Positions 51,379 to 60,130 of a DNA stretch of 64,000 nucleotides are shown here, piece after piece. The position numbers were made by a program, and so were the translations under genes. Source of the DNA: CAZLCC01 sp964558365 (GTDB lineage: Bacteria > Patescibacteriota > Saccharimonadia > Saccharimonadales > Saccharimonadaceae); NCBI GenBank assembly GCA_964558365.1, contig CAZLCC010000012.1:1-64000 (forward strand). The letters are read 5' to 3'. A model generated the notes under the pieces. It was not told the origin of the DNA. It did not search any database and saw only the letters and a program-made list of their open reading frames with translations. Numbering within the stretch: position 1 is the stretch's first letter; every line of letters begins with the position of its first letter.

Positions 51379-51416
51379 CGCTGTGAGCAAAAATTGCTCC
51401 AGCGCTTTTTTATTTT
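51379..51416 (+). terminator. Terminator of the membrane protein cassette
   Basis: CGCTG/CAGCG and GAGCAA/TTGCTC stack around an AAA loop with one T bulge, followed by TTTTTTATTTT. It lies directly before the rpmE promoter. Confidence 0.85.
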
Positions 51417-51424
51417 CAACCCTT

Positions 51425-51453
51425 TTGACTTTCTCTGTAAAAACAGATACAAT
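51425..51453 (+). promoter_or_regulatory. Promoter of rpmE-prfA-prmC
   Basis: TTGACT (51425-51430), a 17-bp spacer and TACAAT (51448-51453). Only 11 nt separate the -10 box from the rpmE ATG and no Shine-Dalgarno sequence is visible. Confidence 0.75.
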
Positions 51454-51464
51454 AGCTCGAGATT

Positions 51465-51794
51465 ATGAAAAAAGATTTACACCCAACTAACTATCGACCT
51501 GTCGTTTTTCAAGACGATCAGGCAAAATTTGCGTTTTTAACACAGTCTACTGCACAAACAGACGACACTATTAAGTGGGAAGATGGAAACGAATATCCGC
51601 TTGTAAAAATTCACATTTCAAGTGCTTCTCACCCATTCTTTACTGGTGAAGAAAAGATTATCGACACCGAAGGTCGTGTTGATCGCTTTAAAGCGAAGTT
51701 TGCAAAAGCTGAAGAGCGAAAAGCTGCACTTGCGAGCAAGGCAAAAAAAGCAAAAGTGCGCGCCGAGAAAAAAGAAGCCGAAAAAGATAAATAA
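51465..51794 (+). CDS. rpmE2: Ribosomal protein bL31, zinc-free type B
   Basis: The 109-residue protein has the type B core MKKDLHPTNYRPVVFQD and SASHPFFTGEEKIIDTEGRVDRFKAKF. No CxxC zinc ligands are present. A Lys/Ala-rich tail of about 25 residues extends beyond the usual family end. It heads an operon with prfA and prmC. Confidence 0.93.
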   Translation: MKKDLHPTNYRPVVFQDDQAKFAFLTQSTAQTDDTIKWEDGNEYPLVKIHISSASHPFFTGEEKIIDTEGRVDRFKAKFAKAEERKAALASKAKKAKVRAEKKEAEKDK

Positions 51795-51829
51795 CTACAG
51801 GCGGACACGCCAACTCCGGGGGCAAAATA

Positions 51830-52906
51830 ATGGCACAATTAAACCTCAATGCCAGCCAGCTTAAAGAAGAGAAAGCAGAGCTTGAGGCTTTTTTGTCGCG
51901 CCCAGATGCTTATGCAAATAAAGACTTTACAGCCAAAAGTAAGCGCCTCACAGAACTTGAAGGTATTTTAGAACGCGTTAATAAAAAAGCGCAGTTGCAA
52001 AAACAGCTCGAAGAGGCAAAAACGCTAAGCGGCGGAAACGACGAACTTGCTGAGCTTGCTAAAGAAGAAGTTCCCTCTTTAGAAAAGCAAATAGAAGCGC
52101 TAGATGAAGAACTGTTTGTGATGCTGACGCCAAAAGACCCAAACGATGAAAAAAATGTTATTGTTGAAATTCGTGCTGGAGCTGGCGGCGATGAAGCGAG
52201 CCTATTTGCCGGCGAACTTCTAAGAATGTATATGCGCTACTGCGAAAAAAACGGCTTTAAAACAGAGCTTTTAAATGACAGTCCTTCTGAAGTTGGCGGT
52301 TATAAAGAAGTGGTTTTTGCCGTAAAGGGAGATTCTCCATATGCAAGGCTAAAGTTTGAAAGTGGCGTACATCGCGTACAACGCATTCCCGCAACTGAAA
52401 GTCAGGGGCGCGTTCATACAAGCACTGTTACGGTTGCTGTTCTTCCAGAAGCTGAGGAAAAAGATATCGAGATTAACCCAAGCGACTTACGAATTGATAC
52501 TTTTCGCGCAAGCGGACACGGCGGGCAAAGCGTCAACACGACCGACAGCGCTATTCGCATTACTCACCTGCCAACCGGCCTAGTTGTGGCGAATCAAGAC
52601 GAAAAATCTCAGATTAAAAATAAAGATAAGGCTATGAAAGTTCTAAGAAGCCGGCTTTTACAAATGCAAATTGATGAAGAACAAGCTAAGCTTTCAGCTG
52701 AAAGAAAGAGCCTGATTGGCTCTGGTGATCGCAGCGAAAAGATTCGCACCTATAACTTCCCGCAAGATCGTATTACCGACCATCGAATTGGCTATAGCCG
52801 CAGTAATCTGCCGGCTGCGCTTGATGGCGATATTCAAGATTTAATTGACAAATTACTTGCCTATGAACGCGAGCTTAAAGCCCAAGGTGTCGAAAATAAA
52901 AGTTAA
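51830..52906 (+). CDS. prfA: Peptide chain release factor 1
   Basis: RF1 reads UAA and UAG. The 358-residue protein has the PAT anticodon tripeptide (RIPATESQGRVHTS) and GGQ in ASGHGGQSVNTTDSAIRITHLPTG. As in RF2 here, a His precedes GGQ. A GGGGG stretch lies about 8 nt before the ATG. The gene overlaps prmC, the enzyme that methylates the GGQ glutamine. Confidence 0.96.
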   Translation: MAQLNLNASQLKEEKAELEAFLSRPDAYANKDFTAKSKRLTELEGILERVNKKAQLQKQLEEAKTLSGGNDELAELAKEEVPSLEKQIEALDEELFVMLTPKDPNDEKNVIVEIRAGAGGDEASLFAGELLRMYMRYCEKNGFKTELLNDSPSEVGGYKEVVFAVKGDSPYARLKFESGVHRVQRIPATESQGRVHTSTVTVAVLPEAEEKDIEINPSDLRIDTFRASGHGGQSVNTTDSAIRITHLPTGLVVANQDEKSQIKNKDKAMKVLRSRLLQMQIDEEQAKLSAERKSLIGSGDRSEKIRTYNFPQDRITDHRIGYSRSNLPAALDGDIQDLIDKLLAYERELKAQGVENKS

Positions 52907-53690
52907 AACGTGGCTTGAAGAAGCTTCATTTTTGTTAAAGAAATCTAACGTAGCTTCGGCGCGACTTGATGCAGAGATTATTTTATGCGATGCACTTGAT
53001 GTTAGCCGCGAATGGCTCATTGCCCATAGCGAAGATGAGATTGATAAAAATACAGGAAAAGACGCTCTCTCGAGACGATATGAGCGCGAGCCATTAGCAT
53101 ATATTCGTGGCTTTAAAGAATTTTATGGAAGAAACTTTACAGTTAACAATACGGTGCTCATCCCCCGCCCTGAAAGCGAAATAATTATAGAAATCCTCAA
53201 AGAAATTGTGCTAGATACTCAAACCATAATTGATGTTGGCACGGGCTCGGGCGCATTAGCTATCACTGCGAAATTAGAGCTGCCTCAAGCCAACGTTTTT
53301 GCAAGTGATATAAGCGAAGAGGCTTTGAGCATTGCCAAGCAAAATGCCCAGAAACTTAATGCGAATGTTATTTTTTTAAAAAGTGATTTATTAAAAGAAA
53401 CGAATGATGCATATAGCGTTATCGTTGCTAATTTGCCATATGTTGATAGGAATTGGGATTATTCTTTTGAGACAAAGTTTGAGCCTTCCCTCGCCCTTTT
53501 CGCTAAAGACAACGGATTAGATCTTATTAAAAAATTAATTGCTCAAACACAAAAGAAGCTGCCTAGCGGTGGCTTTCTTCTACTCGAAGCGGATCCTCGT
53601 CAGCATCAAGTAGTCTTAGATTTTGCAAAGGAGCATGGGCTCTCTTTATTTAAAAAGCAAGATTTTATTGTAGTCTTAAAAAAGAAATAG
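52887..53690 (+). CDS. prmC: Release factor glutamine methyltransferase
   Basis: PrmC (HemK) N5-methylates the glutamine of GGQ in RF1 and RF2. The protein of about 267 residues has an N-terminal helical domain, IDVGTGSGALAITAKLELP (SAM motif, about 114-132), ASDISEEALSIAK, and the catalytic motif as NLPYV instead of the usual NPPYI. The start is uncertain. A GTG at 52887 fits the family N-terminus, while ATGs at 52863 and 52845 would lengthen it and the overlap with prfA. Confidence 0.88.
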   Translation: MSKIKVKTWLEEASFLLKKSNVASARLDAEIILCDALDVSREWLIAHSEDEIDKNTGKDALSRRYEREPLAYIRGFKEFYGRNFTVNNTVLIPRPESEIIIEILKEIVLDTQTIIDVGTGSGALAITAKLELPQANVFASDISEEALSIAKQNAQKLNANVIFLKSDLLKETNDAYSVIVANLPYVDRNWDYSFETKFEPSLALFAKDNGLDLIKKLIAQTQKKLPSGGFLLLEADPRQHQVVLDFAKEHGLSLFKKQDFIVVLKKK

Positions 53691-53691
53691 T

Positions 53692-54825
53692 CTACTGCCT
53701 TAGCTGACCGAGCTCAACCTCTAGCGTTCGCTGCTGACCATCGCGTAACACAGTAAGATTAATTTTATCTCCTGGCGCAAACTCAGCAAGCAAGCCTGCA
53801 AGATTATTACGCTCATTTACTGGCATATCATTTATTTTTGTAATGATATCTCTGTTACGAATACCAGCTTTTGCAGCAGGACCACCAGAAACTACTGCGT
53901 TATTTCCATTAGCATCAAAAACAAACGCACCGCGTTTAACACTAAGATTAAATTCTTCAGCAACATCTGGCGTAATAGAAATATACTGCACACCTAAGTA
54001 AGGTCGCTGAATCTTACCATTCTCAATCACCCCTTTCGCAAGACCTTTCACCGCATTAATAGGAATAGCAAAACCAATACCTTCTGCATCTTGCGCCACT
54101 GCAGTATTAATACCAATTACTTCGCCAGCAAGGTTGGTAAGCGGTCCGCCAGAATTGCCCGGGTTAATAGCTGCATCCGTCTGGAAAAGCCCTTCGAGCC
54201 GTTCTTGCCCTTCGCTGCCTCCCGCAACAACTGGTCGTCCAATGCCAGAGATAATACCTGAAGTAACCGTGTTCTTAAATTGCCCTAACGCATTACCAAT
54301 AGCAACAACCTTTTGACCTATATCAACGTTTCGAGAATTCCCTAGCTGAGCTGGAGTTAAATTATTTGCATCTTCAATTTTTAAAAAGGCAATGTCGTTC
54401 AGCGGATCCTTGCCAACCTCTTTAACATTTTTATATCGTGTACCGTCAGAAAGCACTACACTAACTTTGCCAGAAGAACCTTCAAGTACATGCTTGTTTG
54501 TAACAACATAGCCATTTTCGCTGATAATAATTCCTGTACCAGCTGTTTCTTGCTGAGCCACAATGCCATTTGTGCCCATAGTAGTTCCTGCTTGACCAAC
54601 GATCGATACGACGCTTGGCGAAACCTTTTTAGCTACCTCGGAAACAACTTCGCCTTCTTGAAGAACGATATTTTCACGATTATTATTAATTGTCTGAGAA
54701 GCATCTTGCTTTACAAGCCCAGTAGCTAAAAATAGCCAACTTCCAAAAAAACTAGCAATAAAACAAAGAAATATAATTGCTGCTGTTTTACCCGTTGAGT
54801 GCGATGTTGTGCTTTCTTTTTTCAT
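53692..54825 (-). CDS. HtrA/DegP-family serine protease with PDZ domain
   Basis: The 377-residue protein has a membrane anchor (about 13-35), a trypsin-like domain with the triad in VVTNKHVL, LNDIAFLKI and NPGNSGGPLTN, and one PDZ domain (about 275-375). It degrades misfolded proteins outside the membrane. A GGGGAG Shine-Dalgarno sequence is present. It follows a membrane protein gene by 26 bp and converges on prmC with a 1-bp gap. Confidence 0.93.
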   Translation of the reverse strand: MKKESTTSHSTGKTAAIIFLCFIASFFGSWLFLATGLVKQDASQTINNNRENIVLQEGEVVSEVAKKVSPSVVSIVGQAGTTMGTNGIVAQQETAGTGIIISENGYVVTNKHVLEGSSGKVSVVLSDGTRYKNVKEVGKDPLNDIAFLKIEDANNLTPAQLGNSRNVDIGQKVVAIGNALGQFKNTVTSGIISGIGRPVVAGGSEGQERLEGLFQTDAAINPGNSGGPLTNLAGEVIGINTAVAQDAEGIGFAIPINAVKGLAKGVIENGKIQRPYLGVQYISITPDVAEEFNLSVKRGAFVFDANGNNAVVSGGPAAKAGIRNRDIITKINDMPVNERNNLAGLLAEFAPGDKINLTVLRDGQQRTLEVELGQLRQ

Positions 54826-54851
54826 TAAATCTCCCCAAGGAAAAGATTAAA

Positions 54852-55652
54852 CTACTGGTCGTATACCTGGTTAAAAATAGGTAAGAATAAAATAAACAAT
54901 ACTACAGCAGAAAATATTGCCATCCATAAAACATCTTTAGCGCGAATTTTGCCTTTTGTACGATAGATAAAATAACATCTCTCAGCAAACCAGCTAATAA
55001 GTGTGATGACGATGGCACTCTGTGGAATCTGCACAACCGCACCCGGAAATAACATCTTCGTAAATGGCAAAGCATAGGCAATAGCCCAGTGATAACCAAG
55101 CCAGCCAAGTTGCGCCAATACGAGCCCCCACAGCAAGCTCAGTAGGTTCATATCTTCCTCGTCATAGGCACTAAGAACATGTCGTGCTGCAGCGTATCCA
55201 ATGAGCCACATCATAAGAACAACAAAGAAAGCTGGCCAGGCGTAAGAAATAGTGAATAGTGCAGTAATACTAACGAACTGGGCAAGCCCTGCTTGAAACA
55301 CCATTGCCACACGCCCAGAAAGCGGTTTAATAACGATGAGCCACAATGCAAAAAGAATTGTGAGCACAATTTGTAATGGCAACGCGCCTGTTGCCTGCCA
55401 CAATAGTGTGACGACACTAAGACCAACCAGCGTATCAAGCAAATTCGTTTGAATATTTGCAAACCAAAAACGAGGACGAACGGCAAAAATACGCCATTTA
55501 CTTAGAAGAATAAAAATATACGCTAAAACTGGCGATTCGTTAAAGCTCAAAGTAAGTAATAGCACAATGGCTGCCAAAGCCAAGTTAAGCACAACGTAAA
55601 TCGTTTCACTAAGCAAAGAGCGCTTACGTGAAGCTGTTCGTATTAACTCCAT
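54852..55652 (-). CDS. Polytopic membrane protein, unknown function
   Basis: The 266-residue protein has about seven to eight membrane helices and short loops, including KWRIFAVRPRFWFANIQTN. No catalytic motif is seen. An extended -10 (TGC-TATAAT) lies 11 nt before the ATG. It is probably co-transcribed with the HtrA protease and may be its partner, but this is only inferred from adjacency. Confidence 0.6.
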   Translation of the reverse strand: MELIRTASRKRSLLSETIYVVLNLALAAIVLLLTLSFNESPVLAYIFILLSKWRIFAVRPRFWFANIQTNLLDTLVGLSVVTLLWQATGALPLQIVLTILFALWLIVIKPLSGRVAMVFQAGLAQFVSITALFTISYAWPAFFVVLMMWLIGYAAARHVLSAYDEEDMNLLSLLWGLVLAQLGWLGYHWAIAYALPFTKMLFPGAVVQIPQSAIVITLISWFAERCYFIYRTKGKIRAKDVLWMAIFSAVVLFILFLPIFNQVYDQ

Positions 55653-55700
55653 ATATGTTAGCCATTATAGCATGATTTTACAGTCAGCGAATCGAAGAAT

Positions 55701-57302
55701 TTACTGGCCAACCACTACAACAAAGTTAGCCGAAGATTGAATATTACTCGGTAAAGACTTCACTTTACTAACTTTCAACAGCTTTTTGAGCTTTTTCTTC
55801 GTTGCAGGCTTGTTGCCATTAGCTGTGTATGCCGCCACTTTGCCATATTGTCCGGCTGGTGCATTGCCAATATTCGATATAATCAAACCATTATCCTCTA
55901 GTCTATCGGCGGTTTCTTGCGCCGCACCCGGTACGCCAGACCCATTGAGAACTTCTATGCTCGCCTTTTCTTTTGTTACTTCATCACTAATCTGATATGA
56001 GCGAATGAAAGCATGGATATCATCGTAATTAAACGTTCCAGCTGCAGGCATGACAACACTCATTCCACCGATATTTCCAGTAGTAAAGAGTGCTTCTCCC
56101 TCTTTAAAGAAGTCTAGGTTTTGAATGGTGTTGGCTTTAATATCTTTTGAAAGACGTGCAAGTGTTTTAATTTCTCCGGCAACAAAGTTTGTACGCACAT
56201 TATCACCAAGTGCATCAATTAAATTACTTACTTTAACAGGGTTTGAAAGAGTACTTGAACTATTTGCTTTCTTTAACATCGCGGTCATAATTTTTCGCTG
56301 GTTTCTTTCGCGGTCAAAGTTTGATTCTTCAAAACCATACGTTGGTGCAGATTCACCACGCGCCTGGGCCAAGAACAGCGCCTGCTCGCCGTTCAGGTGG
56401 TGCTTTCCGTTTGAGTATTTAACTTTGTAGCATTGGTAATTACAGCGCCAGTCAAAGTTTCTATCAAGCACGCCCCGAGGATCACGACTATTGATAGTAA
56501 CATCTACACCCCCAATAGCATCAACAGATTCGCGCACTACTTTATAGTTCACTTTTACCGCATATTGAACATCCATACCATACACTTCACCCACCATATC
56601 TTGAAGTGCCTGCTGGCCACGTCGCTCTGAAACATCGTCTGTGCTATTACCTCGAGCACAAGCATATACCTCGTTAATCTTGCCCTCATATCCACTGTTA
56701 CACGCTTCTCCATAATCAACATAAAGATCTCTTGGAACACTAAACATAAACGCATCGTTCTTTTTTTGGTCAACACTTGCAACGATAATCGAGTCTGTTA
56801 GGCTTGCACCGTCATGACCCTCGTCATCTTCTGATGTGCCAAAAATAAGAATATTGCTCCTACCAAACTGGTCAGTCTTGAGTGGCTGCCCTTGCCCAAA
56901 AAGATCCAAAAAATTACCGCCAAATAATCGCCCACTAGCAATCAGCGCTTTTATGCCTAAATAACCGCCAATCAGCGCCAAAATAATAAACAATGCAATA
57001 AACGTACGCTTCACAGCTTTTTTACTCGGTTTAAAGTGTCGCTTCTTCTTTTTCTTTGGTTCATTGAGGTCAATATCCTTTAGCGAATCATCAATGTCTC
57101 TTCTATTTATACCGATACCGGTTGTCTTGTTATTATGTTTATTAAGAGCAGTTGGGTTTGAGCGAGATTTTTTCTCGTCCAAAAACTGAGAAGGAACCTG
57201 TAAATTATCAATTCCCAGTTGACGACGCTCGCTCCCCGCTGTTTGCTGAGGTTGTCGACGTCGTAATATAAATCCATCTGTTGAAGTTCTTTTTCTATTC
57301 AT
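55701..57302 (-). CDS. LytR-CpsA-Psr family protein with LytR C-terminal domain
   Basis: LCP enzymes attach anionic polymers or glycans to peptidoglycan from lipid-linked precursors. The 533-residue protein has a cytoplasmic tail of about 100 residues and one helix (about 103-123). The LCP domain follows (ILIFGTSEDDEGHDGASLTDSIIVASVD, then MFSVPRDLYVDYG, and RNQRKIMTAML), and a C-terminal LytR_C domain (IEVLNGSGVPGAAQETADRLEDNG). TATAGT lies 14 nt before the ATG. It is divergent from lepB. Confidence 0.92.
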   Translation of the reverse strand: MNRKRTSTDGFILRRRQPQQTAGSERRQLGIDNLQVPSQFLDEKKSRSNPTALNKHNNKTTGIGINRRDIDDSLKDIDLNEPKKKKKRHFKPSKKAVKRTFIALFIILALIGGYLGIKALIASGRLFGGNFLDLFGQGQPLKTDQFGRSNILIFGTSEDDEGHDGASLTDSIIVASVDQKKNDAFMFSVPRDLYVDYGEACNSGYEGKINEVYACARGNSTDDVSERRGQQALQDMVGEVYGMDVQYAVKVNYKVVRESVDAIGGVDVTINSRDPRGVLDRNFDWRCNYQCYKVKYSNGKHHLNGEQALFLAQARGESAPTYGFEESNFDRERNQRKIMTAMLKKANSSSTLSNPVKVSNLIDALGDNVRTNFVAGEIKTLARLSKDIKANTIQNLDFFKEGEALFTTGNIGGMSVVMPAAGTFNYDDIHAFIRSYQISDEVTKEKASIEVLNGSGVPGAAQETADRLEDNGLIISNIGNAPAGQYGKVAAYTANGNKPATKKKLKKLLKVSKVKSLPSNIQSSANFVVVVGQ

Positions 57303-57404
57303 GAATGTCGAGTTCTACTATACCCGATTCTCACCCATTTCGTAAACAATAATGCTTATTTATTTTTGCACAATAACCACCAATGGATGTATGCTAAGTA
57401 AGCT

Positions 57405-57995
57405 ATGTCAGATAAGCAAAAATCAACCTCAAAAGATATCCTCAACCTTGTTGGGTTCATTATTTTAGTAATCCTTGGCACTCTTTTTATAAATGAATTT
57501 ATTTTCCGCAGTTTTAACGTTAACGGGCCTAGTATGGAAAAAACACTCTATACAAACGATCGTTTAATCGTTAACAAACTGCCTGTTACTTGGGATCACA
57601 TACGCGGTAAAGAATATGTGCCTGAAAGAGGGCAAGTAATTGTATTTAGAAATCCGCATTATGTTTCTGGTGCTGGCGAAGAATTTATCGTTAAGCGCGT
57701 TATTGCCTTTCCTGGCGAACGTGTAACAGTAAAAAATGGCCTTGTGACAGTTTATAACAAAGAGCATCCAAAAGGGTTCAACCCCGACAAAGCCTTCCAT
57801 AACGAACCTGGATATTACACAAGTAACATCGTTGATACAAAAGTACCTAAGGGAGAGTTATTCGTTATGGGCGACCATCGAGCAGGTGATTATTCTCTTG
57901 ACTCACGAAACGGGCTCGGCACCGTTCCATATAAAGACATCATCGGCCCAGTAGAAATCAGGTTCTTCCCTTTTAATAAAATACGAACGTTTTAA
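57405..57995 (+). CDS. lepB: Signal peptidase I
   Basis: The 196-residue membrane protease has one N-terminal helix, the catalytic Ser in NGPSMEKTL (about residue 43), the Lys in FIVKRVIAFPGE, and GDHRAGDYSLDSRNGLG. It removes signal peptides from exported proteins such as the CHAP hydrolase here. Promoter TTGCAC-18-TATGCT ends 9 nt before the ATG. The 3' end overlaps convergent parB by 4 bp. Confidence 0.94.
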   Translation: MSDKQKSTSKDILNLVGFIILVILGTLFINEFIFRSFNVNGPSMEKTLYTNDRLIVNKLPVTWDHIRGKEYVPERGQVIVFRNPHYVSGAGEEFIVKRVIAFPGERVTVKNGLVTVYNKEHPKGFNPDKAFHNEPGYYTSNIVDTKVPKGELFVMGDHRAGDYSLDSRNGLGTVPYKDIIGPVEIRFFPFNKIRTF

Positions 57996-58882
57996 TCAAG
58001 TAGCGAGGCAATTCGCTCTAAATCATCGCCGCTCTTAAACTTAATGATCAATTGTCCGCCCTTTGCGGTTGTTTTAATACTCACATCTGCCTTCAGCTTC
58101 TTAGAAAGTGCCTTTGTAGTTGGCGTTTGTGTTTGCGTATGCCGCACAGCAGAAGCTTTCTTTGCGTCTTTGCCGCTAGCTTTTTTATAGCCAATCACAA
58201 ACCGTTCTGCTTGGCGAACGCTCCATCCTTCTTTAACAATTCTTTTTAAAAGCTCTTTTTTTGCATCGTCACTATCTAAAGCTAAAATTTGGCGCGCATG
58301 ACCCTCAGATATCTTTCTCTCAACCAATGCCTGTTTTGCGTCCTCCGGAAGCTGCAAAAGCCTCAAGGCATTACTGATAACACTTGGTGATTTACCGCCA
58401 ACTCGCACGCTCATTTCTTCTAATTTAAGATTAAATTGATCACGAAGTTTTAAATATGCTGTCGCAGTTTCAAGCGGATTAAGGTCTCGTCTTTGCAGAT
58501 TTTCTATCAAAGAAAGTTCTAGCTTATGCTGATCGCTTAGCGTGCGCACAAGCACTGGAACTTTTTCTAAACCAGCTAATTTCGAAGCTCGCCATCGCCT
58601 TTCACCAGCAACAATTTGATACTTTCCGTCTTTAGCAACAACCACCAGCGGCTGCACAACTCCATGCTCTTTTAACGAAGTTGCTAATTCTTCAAGCGCC
58701 GCTTCATCAAAATATCGTCTTGGCTGGTCTGGGTCAGCAGAAATCTCACCTACCGCAACATAGCGAAGTTCAGACACTTTTTCATCTTGCGAAGCCGTTG
58801 GATCAAAAGCTTCATTTAGCATATCTGTTGGGAGCAGCGAATCAAACCCTCGCCCAAGCCCTTTCTTCGGTTTAGCCGACAC
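57992..58882 (-). CDS. parB: Chromosome partitioning protein ParB
   Basis: ParB is a CTP-dependent clamp that loads at parS and spreads. The 296-residue protein has the N-terminal KGLGRGFDSLL, the ParB box with IVAGERRWRASKLAGLEKVPV (GERRxR), a helix-turn-helix region with SVRVGGKSPSVISNALRLL, and a C-terminal dimerisation part. The start overlaps parA by 11 bp. No parS site was found in the window. Confidence 0.95.
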   Translation of the reverse strand: MSAKPKKGLGRGFDSLLPTDMLNEAFDPTASQDEKVSELRYVAVGEISADPDQPRRYFDEAALEELATSLKEHGVVQPLVVVAKDGKYQIVAGERRWRASKLAGLEKVPVLVRTLSDQHKLELSLIENLQRRDLNPLETATAYLKLRDQFNLKLEEMSVRVGGKSPSVISNALRLLQLPEDAKQALVERKISEGHARQILALDSDDAKKELLKRIVKEGWSVRQAERFVIGYKKASGKDAKKASAVRHTQTQTPTTKALSKKLKADVSIKTTAKGGQLIIKFKSGDDLERIASLLD

Positions 58883-59639
58883 GATTAATCACCTCCTTTG
58901 TTAGCGCTTTGTAGGCGCGAGCGCCTTTGCTCCATCGGTCATATGCGCCAACTGGCACACCATGACTTGGCGCTTCAGCAAGGCGAATGTTGCGCGGAAT
59001 AATCGTCTCAAAAACCTTACCAGGAAAATGCTTCTTCACCTCTTCGCTTACCTGCGCGCTTAACGTCGTGCGCCCATCAAACATCGTAATCACCACGCCA
59101 ATCAGTTCTAAGGTTGGGTTCATGCCTTTTCGCACCAGCTGCATTGTTTCAAGAAGTTGCCCCAGCCCTTCTAGCGCATAAAATTCAGCCTGCACCGGAA
59201 GCATGACATAATTCGCCGCAATAAGCGCATTCACTGTCAGTAAGCTAAGCGATGGCGGACTATCGATAATGACAAAATCATACTCTTCAGTGCCTGCAAC
59301 CGCTTGGCGCAGGCGCGTAAAGCGTTTTTCTGCTTTGGCAAGCTCCACTTCAGCATTTGCAAGATGCGGTGTTGCTGGTAAAAGAAAAAGGCGTTTTTGC
59401 TTCGTTTTCAAAGCAACATCTTTTATTGCAGCACCGTTTTGCACAACGTCTAAAACATCTTTTTCTAACTCTTGTTTATTAAAACCAAGCCCGCTTGTAG
59501 CATTACCTTGCGGGTCAAAATCAACCAACAGCACACTCTTGCCAGCTTTTGCCAAATAAAAGGCTACATTTACTGCCGTCGTTGTTTTACCAACGCCCCC
59601 TTTTTGATTTGTGACCGCAATTACTGTGGTTTTTTTCAC
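58872..59639 (-). CDS. parA: Chromosome partitioning ATPase ParA (Soj)
   Basis: The 255-residue Walker-type ATPase has the deviant Walker A VTNQKGGVGKTTTAVN (about 10-25), VLLVDFDPQGNATSGLG and VIIDSPPSLSLLTVNAL. It moves ParB-parS complexes. The start is GTG at 59639 with GAGAGGG upstream. A TACAAT box and a GTGAAAA/TTTTCAC palindrome lie 40-60 bp upstream. Confidence 0.95.
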   Translation of the reverse strand: MKKTTVIAVTNQKGGVGKTTTAVNVAFYLAKAGKSVLLVDFDPQGNATSGLGFNKQELEKDVLDVVQNGAAIKDVALKTKQKRLFLLPATPHLANAEVELAKAEKRFTRLRQAVAGTEEYDFVIIDSPPSLSLLTVNALIAANYVMLPVQAEFYALEGLGQLLETMQLVRKGMNPTLELIGVVITMFDGRTTLSAQVSEEVKKHFPGKVFETIIPRNIRLAEAPSHGVPVGAYDRWSKGARAYKALTKEVINRVG

Positions 59640-59686
59640 GCGTGTTTATTCCCTCTCTCTTTGTATATCTCTATTGTAGCACGAGC

Positions 59687-59702
59687 GTGAAAAGTTTTTC
59701 AC
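59687..59702. promoter_or_regulatory. Palindrome upstream of parAB
   Basis: GTGAAAA and TTTTCAC form a near-perfect 16-bp inverted repeat between the rplU terminator and the parA promoter. It may be an operator for ParA or ParB. It does not match the parS consensus. Confidence 0.4.
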
Positions 59703-59705
59703 CAT

Positions 59706-59732
59706 CAAAAAACCCCGCTTCTCGCAGGGTTT
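59706..59732 (-). terminator. Terminator after rplU
   Basis: AACCCTGC and GCGGGGTT (minus strand) pair with a GAGAA loop and are followed by TTTTTT. It separates rplU from parAB. Confidence 0.8.
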
Positions 59733-59739
59733 TCTTTTG

Positions 59740-60048
59740 CTATTTGATTCCTGTAATCTGAATCTTGCTATACTTCTGGCGATGACCAGCTTCTTTGTGA
59801 ACACGCTTCTTCGCTTTATAACGAATAATTCGTAGCTTTTCACCTTTTACTTCAGGCTCAACCACTTTAGCGGTTACCTTCACGCCTTTCACGGTTGGCG
59901 TGCCCACGTTTGTCGTTTTATCGTCAAATGTGAGCAGTGCATCAAGCGTGAGCTCTTTTGTGCCATCTTGGAGGCGGTCCACCAAGAGGGTCTCTTTTTC
60001 AGCGACAATAAACTGCTTGCCACCTATCTTCACGACTGCTTTCGTCAT
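59740..60048 (-). CDS. rplU: Ribosomal protein bL21
   Basis: The 102-residue protein has AVVKIGGKQFIVAEKETLLVDRL and the C-terminal IIRYKAKKRVHKEAGHRQKYSKIQITGI, which binds 23S rRNA. AAGGAAGAGG serves as the Shine-Dalgarno sequence. It stands alone with a terminator, unlike the common rplU-rpmA operon. Confidence 0.95.
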   Translation of the reverse strand: MTKAVVKIGGKQFIVAEKETLLVDRLQDGTKELTLDALLTFDDKTTNVGTPTVKGVKVTAKVVEPEVKGEKLRIIRYKAKKRVHKEAGHRQKYSKIQITGIK

Positions 60049-60130
60049 TTTCCTCTTCCTTATAATTTATTGACTTCAGAGGTAGATTGTAACAGATATG
60101 CAACCTAGTGTAAAGAGATGTTAGTTTTAT

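Noticed and set aside
59687..59702. parS centromere site near parAB
   Set aside because: The palindrome GTGAAAA-TTTTCAC lacks the CACGTG centre of parS, so it is reported only as a possible operator.
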